64,000 nucleotides of DNA, taken from assembly GCF_013307225.1 (NCBI RefSeq), contig NZ_CP028942.1, forward strand, positions 1-64,000, given 5' to 3'. Under the pieces are notes generated by a model, which saw only the letters and a program-made list of their open reading frames with translations, was not told where the DNA came from and did not search any database. This stretch comes from Polynucleobacter tropicus. GTDB lineage: Bacteria; Pseudomonadota; Gammaproteobacteria; Burkholderiales; Burkholderiaceae. The number at the start of each line of letters is the position of its first letter. The stretch's first letter is position 1. Positions 1 to 11,771 of this stretch are shown here, piece after piece. Both the position numbers and the translations under genes were made by a program.

Positions 1-33
1 TTGTGGGATCGCTACAATGGATCCTCCAAAAAT

Positions 34-1464
34 ATGAGCAACCTACAAAATCCTCCCGCCTTGAATTCAATTAGTCCTTTTGGCTTTTGGGACGGCGCCG
101 TTGGCGCTCTCTCGCGCGAACTATCGCCACAACAGTTTAAAACTTGGATACAACCTTTAGTATTACTATCTTTTGATGAGGGTGATCGCTTACTAACAAT
201 TGGCGCTCCAAACCGCTTTAAGCTGGATTGGATCAAAAAGACTTTTGCGGAACGCTTCCAGGAGATGGCGGCGGACTACTTTGGTGGGCCAATTAATGTT
301 CATTTTGCGTTGGCGGTTGAGGGTGCTGCGCCCACAAAACCAAATGGCGCCGACGAGGTTTCTAACCCGCCCGTAAGCGTTGAAGTACAAACAAACACCA
401 CGCCAAGCGTTTCAATTGAAGAGCAATCCTTTGAAATTGAGGATCATTCAAAACTCAACCCAAACCTCACTTTTGAAACTTTTGTAACCGGAAAAGCAAA
501 TCAACTGGCGAGGGCGGCTTCAATTCAAGTGGCCCATAACCCAGGAACTTCATATAACCCCATGTTCTTGTATGGCGGTGTTGGCCTTGGAAAAACACAC
601 TTAATTCATGCGATTGGCAACCACCTCCTTAAAGAGAAGCCAAACGCCCGAATTCGTTACATACACGCCGAACAATACGTATCTGATGTAGTGCGCGCTT
701 ATCAACAAAAGGCCTTTGATCGCTTTAAGCGCTATTACCACTCACTTGACCTGTTGTTGATAGACGATATCCAATTTTTTAGCGGCAAATCACGAACCCA
801 AGAAGAGTTCTTTTATGCCTTCGAGGCACTCTTAAGCAACAAATCCCAAGTCATTATTACTAGCGATACCTACCCAAAAGAAATGGCTGGTATCGATGAT
901 CGACTTATTTCACGCTTTGATTCTGGCCTAACCGTAGCTATTGAGCCCCCCGAGTTAGAAATGCGGGTGGCCATCCTAATGAAGAAGGCCGCCAACGAGG
1001 GCATCCCCATGAGCGAGGATGTGGCGTTTTTTGTAGCCAAACACCTGCGCTCTAATGTGCGAGAGCTTGAGGGGGCCCTAAGAAAGATCCTGGCTTTTGT
1101 ACGCTTTCATGGTCGCGAGGTCACGATTGAGGTCGCCAGAACCGCCTTAAAAGATTTGCTATCAATTCAAAATCGTCAAATTTCGGTTGAAAACATTCAA
1201 AAGGCGGTGGCTGATTTCTATAGCATTAAGGTTGCTGATATGTATTCAAAGAAACGGCCTGCGAATATTGCTCGACCAAGACAAATTGCCATGTTTATGG
1301 CCAAAGAATTAACCCAAAAAAGCCTTCCGGAGATAGGGGAGTTGTTTGGCGGCCGTGATCACACCACCGTTTTGCATGCTGTTCGTAAGATTGCAGATGA
1401 ACGCGCTCACGACAGTCAGCTAAACCATGAGATACACGTTATTGAGCAAACCTTGAAGTCGTAA
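34..1464 (+). CDS. dnaA: Chromosomal replication initiator protein DnaA
   Basis: DnaA binds DnaA boxes, melts the origin and loads the replicative helicase. The N-terminal domain ([20 protein letters not shown]) is followed by a variable linker, an AAA+ core with Walker [10 protein letters not shown] and Walker [10 protein letters not shown], and the C-terminal DNA-binding signature [11 protein letters not shown]. The ATG at 34 is preferred; an in-frame TTG at the first base of the window would add 11 residues, and a TACAAT at 13-18 could be a -10 box, which would exclude that longer form. No clear ribosome-binding site precedes either start. Family membership is certain, the start is not. 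Confidence 0.96.
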   Translation: MSNLQNPPALNSISPFGFWDGAVGALSRELSPQQFKTWIQPLVLLSFDEGDRLLTIGAPNRFKLDWIKKTFAERFQEMAADYFGGPINVHFALAVEGAAPTKPNGADEVSNPPVSVEVQTNTTPSVSIEEQSFEIEDHSKLNPNLTFETFVTGKANQLARAASIQVAHNPGTSYNPMFLYGGVGLGKTHLIHAIGNHLLKEKPNARIRYIHAEQYVSDVVRAYQQKAFDRFKRYYHSLDLLLIDDIQFFSGKSRTQEEFFYAFEALLSNKSQVIITSDTYPKEMAGIDDRLISRFDSGLTVAIEPPELEMRVAILMKKAANEGIPMSEDVAFFVAKHLRSNVRELEGALRKILAFVRFHGREVTIEVARTALKDLLSIQNRQISVENIQKAVADFYSIKVADMYSKKRPANIARPRQIAMFMAKELTQKSLPEIGELFGGRDHTTVLHAVRKIADERAHDSQLNHEIHVIEQTLKS

Positions 1465-1727
1465 TTTTTGCTTGTGGATAAGTGTGTGAATAACCCAAGG
1501 GATAAGTTTGGGGATTGCTTGTGGATAAATTGTGGAAAGATCCCGCTTCATGCAAAAATAGGGTGTTGAAGAAAAGTTATCCTATTTTTATGCAGTGTTT
1601 ATACAGAAGTTTTCCACAGGTTTTTAGGTTTTTAATCTGTTGTTTTGTTTGAGGTTTTTGACTTATCCACGGAAAAGACGACCCTTATTACTATTACTAT
1701 TTAGATATATACAAGGATTTAAAAGCA
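1465..1727. other. Probable oriC: DnaA-box cluster between dnaA and dnaN
   Basis: Three exact matches to TGTGNATAA (the complement of TTATNCACA) lie at 1473-1481, 1485-1493 and 1520-1528. Two one-mismatch boxes in the opposite orientation lie at 1610-1618 (TTTTCCACA) and 1663-1671 (TTATCCACG). The stretch 1619-1660 is T-rich and could serve as the unwinding element. Position next to dnaA and box density are typical of a bacterial origin. The dnaN promoter must also lie here. Function is inferred. Confidence 0.75.
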
Positions 1728-5353
<3,626 letters not shown>

Positions 5354-5355
5354 AT

Positions 5356-5850
5356 ATGGCATCTAAGAAATTAAAACCACCCAAGGTGGATCGGTCTTCC
5401 ATCGTTGTTAAATCTTCACCAATTCATGGCAAGGGTGTTTTTGTGGTTAAGCCTATCAAAAAGGGCCAAGCGATTATTGAATACAAGGGTGAGCGCATCA
5501 GTTGGAAGCTTGCTGAAAAACGGCACCCCCACGACCCAAAAGATCCGAACCACACCTTTTATTTCTCTCTAGAAGATGGTCGCGTTATCGATGCAAAGTA
5601 CGGCGGTAATGCTGCACGATGGATTAATCATTCCTGTAAGCCTAGTTGCGAAACTCGCGAAGATAGCTTTGATGGCGAGCCCCGCGTATTTATTTATGCC
5701 AAGCGAGCCTTGAAGGTTGGCGAGGAGTTGTTTTATGACTACTCCTTGGATATCGAAGGGCGCATTACTAAGCAAATGAAAAAAGATTATGAGTGTCGGT
5801 GTGGTGCTAAAAAGTGCCGCGGAACGATGCTCTCTCTCGACGACAAATAA
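5356..5850 (+). CDS. SET-domain protein-lysine methyltransferase-like protein
   Basis: A compact 164-residue SET domain. Visible are the N-SET strand with HGKGVF (24-29), the SAM-binding/pseudoknot motif NHSC (91-94), GEELFYDY (122-129) with the expected catalytic Tyr, and a post-SET C-x-C-x4-C (Cys147, 149, 154) that could bind zinc together with Cys94. All key motifs are intact, so an active SAM-dependent lysine methyltransferase is plausible; the substrate is unknown. It begins 2 bases after the gyrB stop, so co-transcription with gyrB is likely. SET proteins are best known from eukaryotes but occur in many bacteria. Confidence 0.85.
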   Translation: MASKKLKPPKVDRSSIVVKSSPIHGKGVFVVKPIKKGQAIIEYKGERISWKLAEKRHPHDPKDPNHTFYFSLEDGRVIDAKYGGNAARWINHSCKPSCETREDSFDGEPRVFIYAKRALKVGEELFYDYSLDIEGRITKQMKKDYECRCGAKKCRGTMLSLDDK

Positions 5851-5867
5851 CCAAACCATTTATTTGT

Positions 5868-6092
5868 ATGTTGTACATCACAATTCAAGAGCTTGAGGGC
5901 GCGATCAATTACTGGCGCAACCTTTCGCCCGCAAGAGGTGATGAATTAAGTTTGTGTGCCGAAGCCTCTTCATTGGCCAAGGCCTATGCTCTCATGATTA
6001 TTCAGGGTGCTCAACGCGTTCCTTTAGATGTTTTGGATGAATCCGCAAGTGTTGCGATTCAAAAATTTATTAAAGACACTCAAAGGTCATAG
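5868..6092 (+). CDS. DUF3717 family small protein
   Basis: A 74-residue protein of unknown function. The segment ITIQELEGAINYWR, followed by an LC..EA and ALMI pattern, matches what I recognise as the DUF3717 family, common in Burkholderiales. The ATG at 5868 gives the family's usual N terminus; an upstream in-frame ATG at 5814 would overlap the SET gene and adds unrelated residues. It has no signal peptide and no membrane segment. It lies 17 bases behind the SET gene and is probably the last gene of a gyrB-SET-DUF3717 transcript. Confidence 0.75.
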   Translation: MLYITIQELEGAINYWRNLSPARGDELSLCAEASSLAKAYALMIIQGAQRVPLDVLDESASVAIQKFIKDTQRS

Positions 6093-6185
6093 CCCTTTAA
6101 CCCTTTTCTTTTAGGGTAATTGCTATACATGGTCAAGTCGTTCTAGGTTATCCTCAAAGTCTTGCCCCAGCGAGGGGTAGAGGGT

Positions 6186-6953
6186 ATGAACTTGCAAGAA
6201 ACAATCTTAAAAACAATTGGTCTAGGAAAATCCTTTAAAGGATTTTCAGCAGTAAGCGATGTTAATTTGGATGTGACCAGAGGAACCATTCACGCCTTAA
6301 TTGGGCCAAATGGAGCTGGAAAAACAACCTGTTTTAATTTGCTGACAAAATTTTTGGAGCCGACTAGCGGCCAAATCTTATTTAATGGCTTCGACATCAC
6401 CAATGAGCCCCCCTCACAGATTGCTCGCCGGGGTGTGATTCGATCATTTCAAATTTCCGCAGTGTTTCCTCATTTAACAGTTTTGGAAAACGTTCGTGTT
6501 GCACTGCAGCGAGGTTTGGGTACCGAATTCCATTTTTGGAAGCCCGGAAGCTCCTTGGATGTCCTTAATGAGAGGGCTTTAGAGCTTTTACACGAGGTCG
6601 GCCTAGAGAAATTTGCCGATGAAGAAACCATGAGTTTGGCGTATGGCCGCAAAAGAGCGCTAGAAATTGCCACTACATTGGCCATGGAGCCAGAATTAAT
6701 GTTGTTGGATGAACCCACCCAAGGCATGGGTCACGAGGACGTCGAGCGAGTTACCGAGCTTATTGATCGCGTGTCTAGAGGGCGAACCATTTTGATGGTT
6801 GAGCACAATATGAAGGTGGTTTCTTCTATCGCCGACCGTATAACCGTATTGCAACGCGGCTCTGTATTAGCCGAAGGCTCTTATCACGAGGTTTCCAATA
6901 ATCCTTTGGTGGTTGAGGCCTACATGGGTAGTCATGGGGGAGGTGCTTTATGA
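6186..6953 (+). CDS. ABC transporter ATP-binding protein, LivG type
   Basis: A 255-residue cytoplasmic ATPase of the hydrophobic amino acid uptake (HAAT/Liv) family. Walker A GPNGAGKTT is at residues 40-48. The signature region reads LAYGRKRALEIA instead of the common LSGGQ form, as usual in LivG, and Walker B is LMLLDEPTQGM. The ATG at 6186 is preceded by a purine-rich GAGGGGTAGAGGG; an upstream TTG at 6162 is less likely. It overlaps the next ATPase gene by 4 bases (ATGA). It should energise uptake with the LivF-type partner, two permeases and the binding protein downstream. Substrate is inferred as a branched-chain or related amino acid. Confidence 0.9.
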   Translation: MNLQETILKTIGLGKSFKGFSAVSDVNLDVTRGTIHALIGPNGAGKTTCFNLLTKFLEPTSGQILFNGFDITNEPPSQIARRGVIRSFQISAVFPHLTVLENVRVALQRGLGTEFHFWKPGSSLDVLNERALELLHEVGLEKFADEETMSLAYGRKRALEIATTLAMEPELMLLDEPTQGMGHEDVERVTELIDRVSRGRTILMVEHNMKVVSSIADRITVLQRGSVLAEGSYHEVSNNPLVVEAYMGSHGGGAL

Positions 6954-7651
6954 CCATGGCGCTTGAGGTTAAAAATTTAGAGTCCTGGTACGGTGAGTCG
7001 CATATTTTGCATGGCGTGAATTTTGCCGTTCGAGATGGTGAAGTTGTTACCTTGTTAGGCAGAAACGGCGCGGGTCGAAGCACCATTCTGAAATCCATTT
7101 TGGGTTTGACAAGCAAAAGAACCGGCTCTGTTCAGGTCTACGGCTCAGAAACTGTTGCGATGCCGACATACAAAATTGCGCGTCTCGGGGTTGGTTTTTG
7201 TCCTGAAGAGCGAGGCATCTTCGCCAGCCTAAGCACTGAAGAAAATTTACTCTTGTTGCCCGAGGTTGCACTCGGTGGAATGGGTTTAGATGAAATCTAT
7301 GAAATGTTCCCAAATTTGTATGAGCGTCGCAATAGTCCGGGCACGCGCCTATCCGGCGGCGAGCAACAGATGTTAGCAATGGCCCGTATTTTAAGAACTG
7401 GCGCCAAACTACTTTTGCTTGATGAGATTACCGAGGGTTTGGCTCCTGTGATTGTGCAAAAACTAGGTGAGGTTGTAACCAGTTTGCGCAACAAAGGTTT
7501 CACGATTGTGTTGGTTGAGCAAAACTTCCGTTTTGCTGCGCCCCTGGCAGATCGACACTATGTTGTGGAGCACGGAAACGTTGTTGAGGTTGTACAGCAA
7601 AACGAGCTGTCTGAAAAAGCAGCCTTATTAAATGAGTATCTTGGTGTTTAG
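6950..7651 (+). CDS. ABC transporter ATP-binding protein, LivF type, with Arg in Walker A
   Basis: A 233-residue second ATPase of the Liv-type importer. Walker A reads GRNGAGRST (37-45): the invariant Lys is replaced by Arg43 (codon CGA at 7076-7078). The remaining motifs are intact: signature LSGGEQQMLAMARIL, Walker B LLLLDEITEGLAP and a switch His region. I recall Arg at this position in other Burkholderiales LivF proteins, so it may be a lineage trait and not damage. Its start overlaps the LivG-type gene, so translation is probably coupled. The binding-protein gene follows 21 bases downstream. Confidence 0.9.
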   Translation: MTMALEVKNLESWYGESHILHGVNFAVRDGEVVTLLGRNGAGRSTILKSILGLTSKRTGSVQVYGSETVAMPTYKIARLGVGFCPEERGIFASLSTEENLLLLPEVALGGMGLDEIYEMFPNLYERRNSPGTRLSGGEQQMLAMARILRTGAKLLLLDEITEGLAPVIVQKLGEVVTSLRNKGFTIVLVEQNFRFAAPLADRHYVVEHGNVVEVVQQNELSEKAALLNEYLGV

Positions 7652-7672
7652 TAGTTTTTATAGGAGATGGGT

Positions 7673-8899
7673 ATGAAGTTAAAGCAAATTACCGCAAGTC
7701 TGGTTGCAGCGACAATGTTCGCTTCAAGCCCAGTTTTTGCGCAAAGCGGGTCAAAAGTTAGTGGTGACGTTGTCAAGATCGGTGTGTTAACCGACCTTTC
7801 ATCAACTTACTCTGATTTGGCTGGTCCGGGCGCAGTGATTGCCGCAAAAATGGCGATTGCTGATTTTTCTAAGGACGGCACCGTTATTGGCAAAAAGATT
7901 GAGCTAGTTAGCGCGGATCACCAAAACAAAGCAGACATTGCAGCCAATAAGGCTCGCGAATGGTATGACAAAGATGGTGTTGATGTGATTGTGGAGTTGG
8001 TGTCAACCAACGTTGCTTTGGCTGTAATGGAAGTGGCCGAACAAAAGAACAAAATCACCCTAGTTTCAGGCGCCGCATCATTGCCAATTACCAATGAAAA
8101 ATGTACAGCCAATAACGTTCATTGGACTTATGACACTTATGCGCTTTCCAATGGAACTGGTAAGGCGGTTGTAAAGCAGGGCAAAAAGAACTGGTACTTC
8201 ATTACTGCTGACTATGCGTTCGGAGCAGCATTAGAGAAAGATGCTACTAGTGTTGTGACCGCTAACGGTGGAAAAGTATTGGGCACTAGCAAGCACCCTT
8301 TCCCAAACAGTGATTTCTCTTCTTATCTCTTAAAGGCCCAAGCTAGCGGTGCTGACGTTGTGGCTTTGGCAAACGCAGGTCAAGACACTATTAATACCGT
8401 AAAGCAAGCATCTGAGTTTGGTATTAATAAGAAGCAAACAGTTGTGCCTTTGTTGATGTTTATTACAGACGTTCATTCTTTGGGTTTGAATGCTGCTCAA
8501 GGCATGTACCTCACGGAGGGCTTCTACTGGGATAAAGACGACAAGACACGTGCCTTCTCCAAGCGCTTCATCTTGCAACACAAGCGTATGCCTAGCATGG
8601 TTCAGGCTGGCGTTTACTCTTCTGTATTGGCTTACTTGAATGCGGTTCAAAAGGCTGGCACTGACGATACACAAGCGGTAATGAAAGCACTCAAATCAAC
8701 CAACATTGATGACGGCTTATTTAAAGGCAAGATTCGTGCGGATGGTAAGTTTGAGCACGACATGTACCTCTTGGAGGTGAAGAAGCCATCTGAATCTAAG
8801 AGCCCATGGGATTACTACCATGTTCGTGCGGTGATTCCTGCTGCCGAAGCAACTCAACCGCTTTCATTGTCGCGATGCAAGTTGGTTACTAATAAGTAA
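7673..8899 (+). CDS. ABC transporter periplasmic substrate-binding protein, LivJ/HAAT type
   Basis: A 408-residue type I periplasmic binding protein. Residues 1-19 form a Sec signal peptide (MKLKQITASLVAATMFASS) with probable cleavage after PVFA, before QSG. The start of the mature domain (VKIGVLTDLSSTYSDLAGPG) is typical of the Leu/Ile/Val-binding fold. The two visible Cys (EKC in the first third and SRC near the end) could form a disulfide. The ATG at 7673 is chosen over one at 7667 because AGGAGA lies at the correct distance. It captures substrate for the two permeases encoded downstream. The true ligand cannot be told from sequence alone. Confidence 0.9.
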   Translation: MKLKQITASLVAATMFASSPVFAQSGSKVSGDVVKIGVLTDLSSTYSDLAGPGAVIAAKMAIADFSKDGTVIGKKIELVSADHQNKADIAANKAREWYDKDGVDVIVELVSTNVALAVMEVAEQKNKITLVSGAASLPITNEKCTANNVHWTYDTYALSNGTGKAVVKQGKKNWYFITADYAFGAALEKDATSVVTANGGKVLGTSKHPFPNSDFSSYLLKAQASGADVVALANAGQDTINTVKQASEFGINKKQTVVPLLMFITDVHSLGLNAAQGMYLTEGFYWDKDDKTRAFSKRFILQHKRMPSMVQAGVYSSVLAYLNAVQKAGTDDTQAVMKALKSTNIDDGLFKGKIRADGKFEHDMYLLEVKKPSESKSPWDYYHVRAVIPAAEATQPLSLSRCKLVTNK

Positions 8900-8913
8900 T
8901 TACAAAAATAAGC

Positions 8914-9834
8914 ATGTTTGAACTTCTCGGAATTACCCCACAAGGGCTGGTTGCCCAGCTCTTGGTGGGTTTGATTAATGGCTCTTTTTATGCCATTTTG
9001 AGTTTGGGATTGGCCATTATTTTTGGCCTCCTGAACATTATTAATTTCGCCCATGGTGCGCAGTACACCATGGGTGCATTTATTGCTTGGATTGGCTTGA
9101 CTCAAATTAGTCAATGGCTCGGCTTTCCTGAGCTATCCATCAACTACTGGTTTGCCTTAATTGTTGTTCCGCTTGTATTGGCTGGCTTTGGTTTGATACT
9201 TGAGCGTACGATGTTGCGTAGGCTTTATCACCTAGACCATTTGTATGGTTTATTGCTTACTTTTGGATTGGCTTTGATCATTGAGGGTATGTTCCGTCAT
9301 TGGTATGGAATTTCTGGTGAAAGTTATCCTGCTCCAGAGCTCTTGCAGGGTGCGATCCCGCTAGAGTCTATTGGAATTATTTTGCCCAAGTATCGCTTGT
9401 GGGTTGTTGTGATTTCTTTAGCAGTTTGTTTCTCCACTTGGTATGTGATTGAGAGAACAAAGCTGGGCTCATATTTGCGTGCGGGCACTGAAAACCCAAA
9501 ATTACTTCAAGCGTTTGGCATTAATGTGCCATTGATGATTTCTTTAGCCTACGCCTATGGCGTTGGCTTGGCTGGCTTTGCCGGTGTATTGGCCGCCCCA
9601 ATCTTTCAAGTAAACCCTCTGATGGGATCAAATCTGATCATCGTTGTTTTTGCGGTGGTGGTGATTGGCGGTATGGGCTCAATTATGGGTGCGATTTTGA
9701 CGGGCTTAGGATTGGGCTTAGTTGAAGGCCTTACTAAGGTTTTTTATCCCGAAGCTTCCGGAGTTGTCATTTTTGTGATCATGGCAATTGTTCTCTTGAT
9801 TCGTCCTGCTGGACTTTTTGGGCGGGAGAAATAA
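8914..9834 (+). CDS. Branched-chain amino acid-type ABC permease, LivH type
   Basis: A 306-residue integral membrane protein with many hydrophobic segments. It carries the LivH signature near the N terminus (GLAIIFGLLNIINFAHG) and the permease-ATPase coupling region RAGTENPKLLQAFGIN. The C terminus VLLIRPAGLFGRE is characteristic of the family. It forms the heteromeric transmembrane channel with the LivM-type protein encoded 2 bases downstream. It lies in the middle of the liv-like operon. Confidence 0.92.
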   Translation: MFELLGITPQGLVAQLLVGLINGSFYAILSLGLAIIFGLLNIINFAHGAQYTMGAFIAWIGLTQISQWLGFPELSINYWFALIVVPLVLAGFGLILERTMLRRLYHLDHLYGLLLTFGLALIIEGMFRHWYGISGESYPAPELLQGAIPLESIGIILPKYRLWVVVISLAVCFSTWYVIERTKLGSYLRAGTENPKLLQAFGINVPLMISLAYAYGVGLAGFAGVLAAPIFQVNPLMGSNLIIVVFAVVVIGGMGSIMGAILTGLGLGLVEGLTKVFYPEASGVVIFVIMAIVLLIRPAGLFGREK

Positions 9835-9836
9835 TC

Positions 9837-10766
9837 GTGAACTCCAAAACAAAATTGCTTTACACCATTCTGGTTTTAATTGCTTTACTCTTGCCGTTTC
9901 AAGATTTCATCTATCTTGTTTTTGCAATGAAGGTTTTGTGTTTTGCCCTCTTTGCTTGCGCATTTAATTTGTTGCTTGGTTTTACTGGCCTTTTGTCTTT
10001 TGGGCACGCAGCATTTTTTGGAACCGCGGCCTACATAACAGCCTATTTCTGTAAAGAGGCTGGTTTTTCTCCAGAGCTTGGAATTCTCTTGGGCATGGTT
10101 GGCTCAGGCGTGCTCGGCTTTTTGATTGGGTCTCTTGCAATTCGTCGTCAAGGTATTTATTTTGCGATGGTTACTTTAGCGCTTTCGCAAATGGTTTATT
10201 TCTTGGCCGTGCAGCTTCCCTATACGGGTGGTGAAGATGGTATTCAAGGCGTGCCCCGTGGAATGCTGTTTGGCTTAATTGACCTCAAAGATGACGTGTC
10301 CATGTATTACTTTGTCTTGGCAGTTTTCTTGTTTGGATTTGCGCTCATCATGCGGGCAGTTCACTCGCCTTTTGGCCAAGTATTAAAAGCCATTCGCGAG
10401 AATGAGCCGCGTGCGATTTCTTTGGGCTACGATGTTGATCGTTTCAAGTTAATGTCTTTTGTCATTTCCGCGACGCTTGCAGGTTTGGCTGGTTCAATGA
10501 AATCTTTAGTGTTCCAGTTGGCAACCTTGACCGATGTTCATTGGCATATGTCTGGTGAAGTGGTGTTGATGACTTTGCTTGGTGGCATGGGAACAATTTT
10601 GGGTCCAGTAGTTGGCGCGGGGATTGTAGTTGGCTTGCAAAACTATCTCGCGAATATTGGATCTTGGAGCACGATCGCAACCGGATTTATTTTCGTAATT
10701 TGTGTGCTGGCATTTCGTCGTGGTGTTGTTGGCGAAATCGTTGCACATCTTAAAAATAAAAACTAA
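9837..10766 (+). CDS. Branched-chain amino acid-type ABC permease, LivM type
   Basis: A 309-residue polytopic permease. Family marks are FNLLLGFTGLLSFGHAAFFG near the N terminus, the ATPase-coupling stretch KAIRENEPRAISLGYDV, and the glycine-rich LLGGMGTILGPVVGAG near the C terminus. It starts with GTG at 9837, two bases after the LivH-type gene, behind GGGAGAA. It is the last gene of the transporter operon. Unlike many LivM proteins it has no fused ATPase. Confidence 0.92.
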   Translation: MNSKTKLLYTILVLIALLLPFQDFIYLVFAMKVLCFALFACAFNLLLGFTGLLSFGHAAFFGTAAYITAYFCKEAGFSPELGILLGMVGSGVLGFLIGSLAIRRQGIYFAMVTLALSQMVYFLAVQLPYTGGEDGIQGVPRGMLFGLIDLKDDVSMYYFVLAVFLFGFALIMRAVHSPFGQVLKAIRENEPRAISLGYDVDRFKLMSFVISATLAGLAGSMKSLVFQLATLTDVHWHMSGEVVLMTLLGGMGTILGPVVGAGIVVGLQNYLANIGSWSTIATGFIFVICVLAFRRGVVGEIVAHLKNKN

Positions 10767-10767
10767 G

Positions 10768-10856
10768 ACAAAAACAAAACAGACTTCGTTTTTGTTTCTC
10801 CCAGTTTTCTTCTATTATTAGCTTTTAGTGTGGCGCTGAGTTTTTGGCGCCACACT
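10768..10856 (+). terminator. Two inverted repeats behind the liv-like operon
   Basis: The first hairpin pairs 10768-10775 (ACAAAAAC) with 10788-10795 and runs into a T-rich stretch. The second is a perfect 10-bp inverted repeat, AGTGTGGCGC at 10827-10836 with GCGCCACACT at 10847-10856 and a 10-base loop. The second is strong but lacks an adjacent T tract. They probably mark the 3' end of the liv-like transcript. The second could instead be a 5' element of the TSUP gene. Confidence 0.45.
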
Positions 10857-10888
10857 CAATTTAGTTTTAAATAAAAAAAGAGACTGAT

Positions 10889-11665
10889 ATCGATTTTTCA
10901 ATTTATATTTGGCCCCTGCTTTTGGCGATGGCTTTTTTTGCTGGCTTAGTAGACGCCGTTGCTGGCGGCGGTGGTTTGATTCAGGTGCCAGCGCTTTTTG
11001 CCGCATATCCAGATGCCCCTCCGGCCACCCTGCTTTCTACCAATAAGGTTTCCGCGGTAGGTGGTACGCTAAATGCTGCCCGCAGATATTTACGCCATGT
11101 CTCGCTTCCGTGGGCTGTAGTTGGTCCGGCAATTGTCGCTGGTTTTGTTGGTTCTCTATTGGGCGCGAATGCGGTAAGCAACTTTCCTGCAGAGCCATTG
11201 CGCAAAGCCCTACCTTTTGTTTTATTGCTTTTGTTGATGTACACCTGGTTTCAGCCATCCCTCGGAGAAATTCATGCGCCAAAAGGTATAAATCGATTTC
11301 AACAATTAAAAGGTATTTTGTTGGGCATAAGTATTGGTTTTTATGATGGCTTTTTTGGTCCCGGTACCGGCAGCTTTTTGCTATTTGGTTTTGTTCGTTT
11401 TTTTGGCTTCGATTTTTTGCATGCTTCCGCTGCAACCAAGTTGGTTAATGTGGCTACCAATCTTGCCGCCATATTGCTGCTGGCAAGTTTTGGTCAAATT
11501 AATTGGACCCTTGGATTTGCCATGATGGTGGCTAATATTGCAGGCAGCCAATTTGGTAGTCGCTTAGCAATCAAGCACGGAAGTGCCTTTGTCAGGAAAG
11601 CTTTCCTAGCGATTGTAAGCATATTAATTTTGAAGTCCGCGTGGAACGCCTATTTTCTGAATTAA
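10889..11665 (+). CDS. TSUP-family (TauE/SafE-type) membrane permease
   Basis: A hydrophobic protein with the TSUP N-terminal pattern AGLVDAVAGGGGLIQVPAL and a repeat-like second half (GFYDGFFGPGTGSF); such proteins move sulfite, sulfonates or similar organic anions. The start is uncertain. The open frame reaches back to 10871 without an ATG. The first conventional start is TTG at 10922, but that cuts into the first membrane helix (IYIWPLLLAMAFFAG). An ATC at 10889 lies 6 bases behind AGAG and would give an N terminus IDFSIYIWPL. I list the longer form. The family call is firm, the start is not. Confidence 0.8.
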   Translation: MDFSIYIWPLLLAMAFFAGLVDAVAGGGGLIQVPALFAAYPDAPPATLLSTNKVSAVGGTLNAARRYLRHVSLPWAVVGPAIVAGFVGSLLGANAVSNFPAEPLRKALPFVLLLLLMYTWFQPSLGEIHAPKGINRFQQLKGILLGISIGFYDGFFGPGTGSFLLFGFVRFFGFDFLHASAATKLVNVATNLAAILLLASFGQINWTLGFAMMVANIAGSQFGSRLAIKHGSAFVRKAFLAIVSILILKSAWNAYFLN

Positions 11666-11681
11666 ATCAAAGGGTTACAGA

Positions 11682-11710
11682 GGGCTAATTTAGCCCCACC
11701 GAATTTTTTT
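11682..11710 (+). terminator. Possible terminator of the TSUP gene
   Basis: A short palindrome with arms GGGCTAA (11682-11688) and TTAGCCC (11690-11696) is followed 7 bases later by a run of T. The stem is tight and the T run is displaced, so termination is only a possibility. Confidence 0.3.
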
Positions 11711-11716
11711 ATCTTT

Positions 11717-11732
11717 TGTTTCACGTGAAACA
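11717..11732. other. parS: parS site (ParB-binding centromere), copy 1
   Basis: TGTTTCACGTGAAACA is a perfect 16-bp palindrome identical to the widely conserved chromosomal parS consensus. It lies 39 bases before mnmG, with parA and parB 2.6-3.5 kb downstream. ParB should load here and spread. It overlaps the likely mnmG promoter: TTCACG at 11720-11725 could be the -35 box for TATGAT at 11743-11748. Confidence 0.93.
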
Positions 11733-11748
11733 AACAAAATGCTATGAT
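11720..11748 (+). promoter_or_regulatory. Likely mnmG promoter overlapping parS
   Basis: TATGAT at 11743-11748 matches the -10 consensus at 5 of 6 positions. At 17-bp spacing the -35 position is TTCACG (11720-11725, 4 of 6), which is part of the parS palindrome. ParB binding would be expected to hinder RNA polymerase. This is inferred from sequence only. Confidence 0.45.
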
Positions 11749-11771
11749 CATCGCCCTATATAAGGCAAATC

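Noticed and set aside
5569..5859. 96-codon antisense frame opposite the SET gene
   Set aside because: The plus-strand SET motifs fully explain the conservation, and the antisense product has no recognisable feature.
6120..6149. TTGCTA and TAGGTT as a promoter for the liv-like operon
   Set aside because: Spacing is 18 bp and the -10 matches only 3 of 6 positions, too weak to list as a feature.
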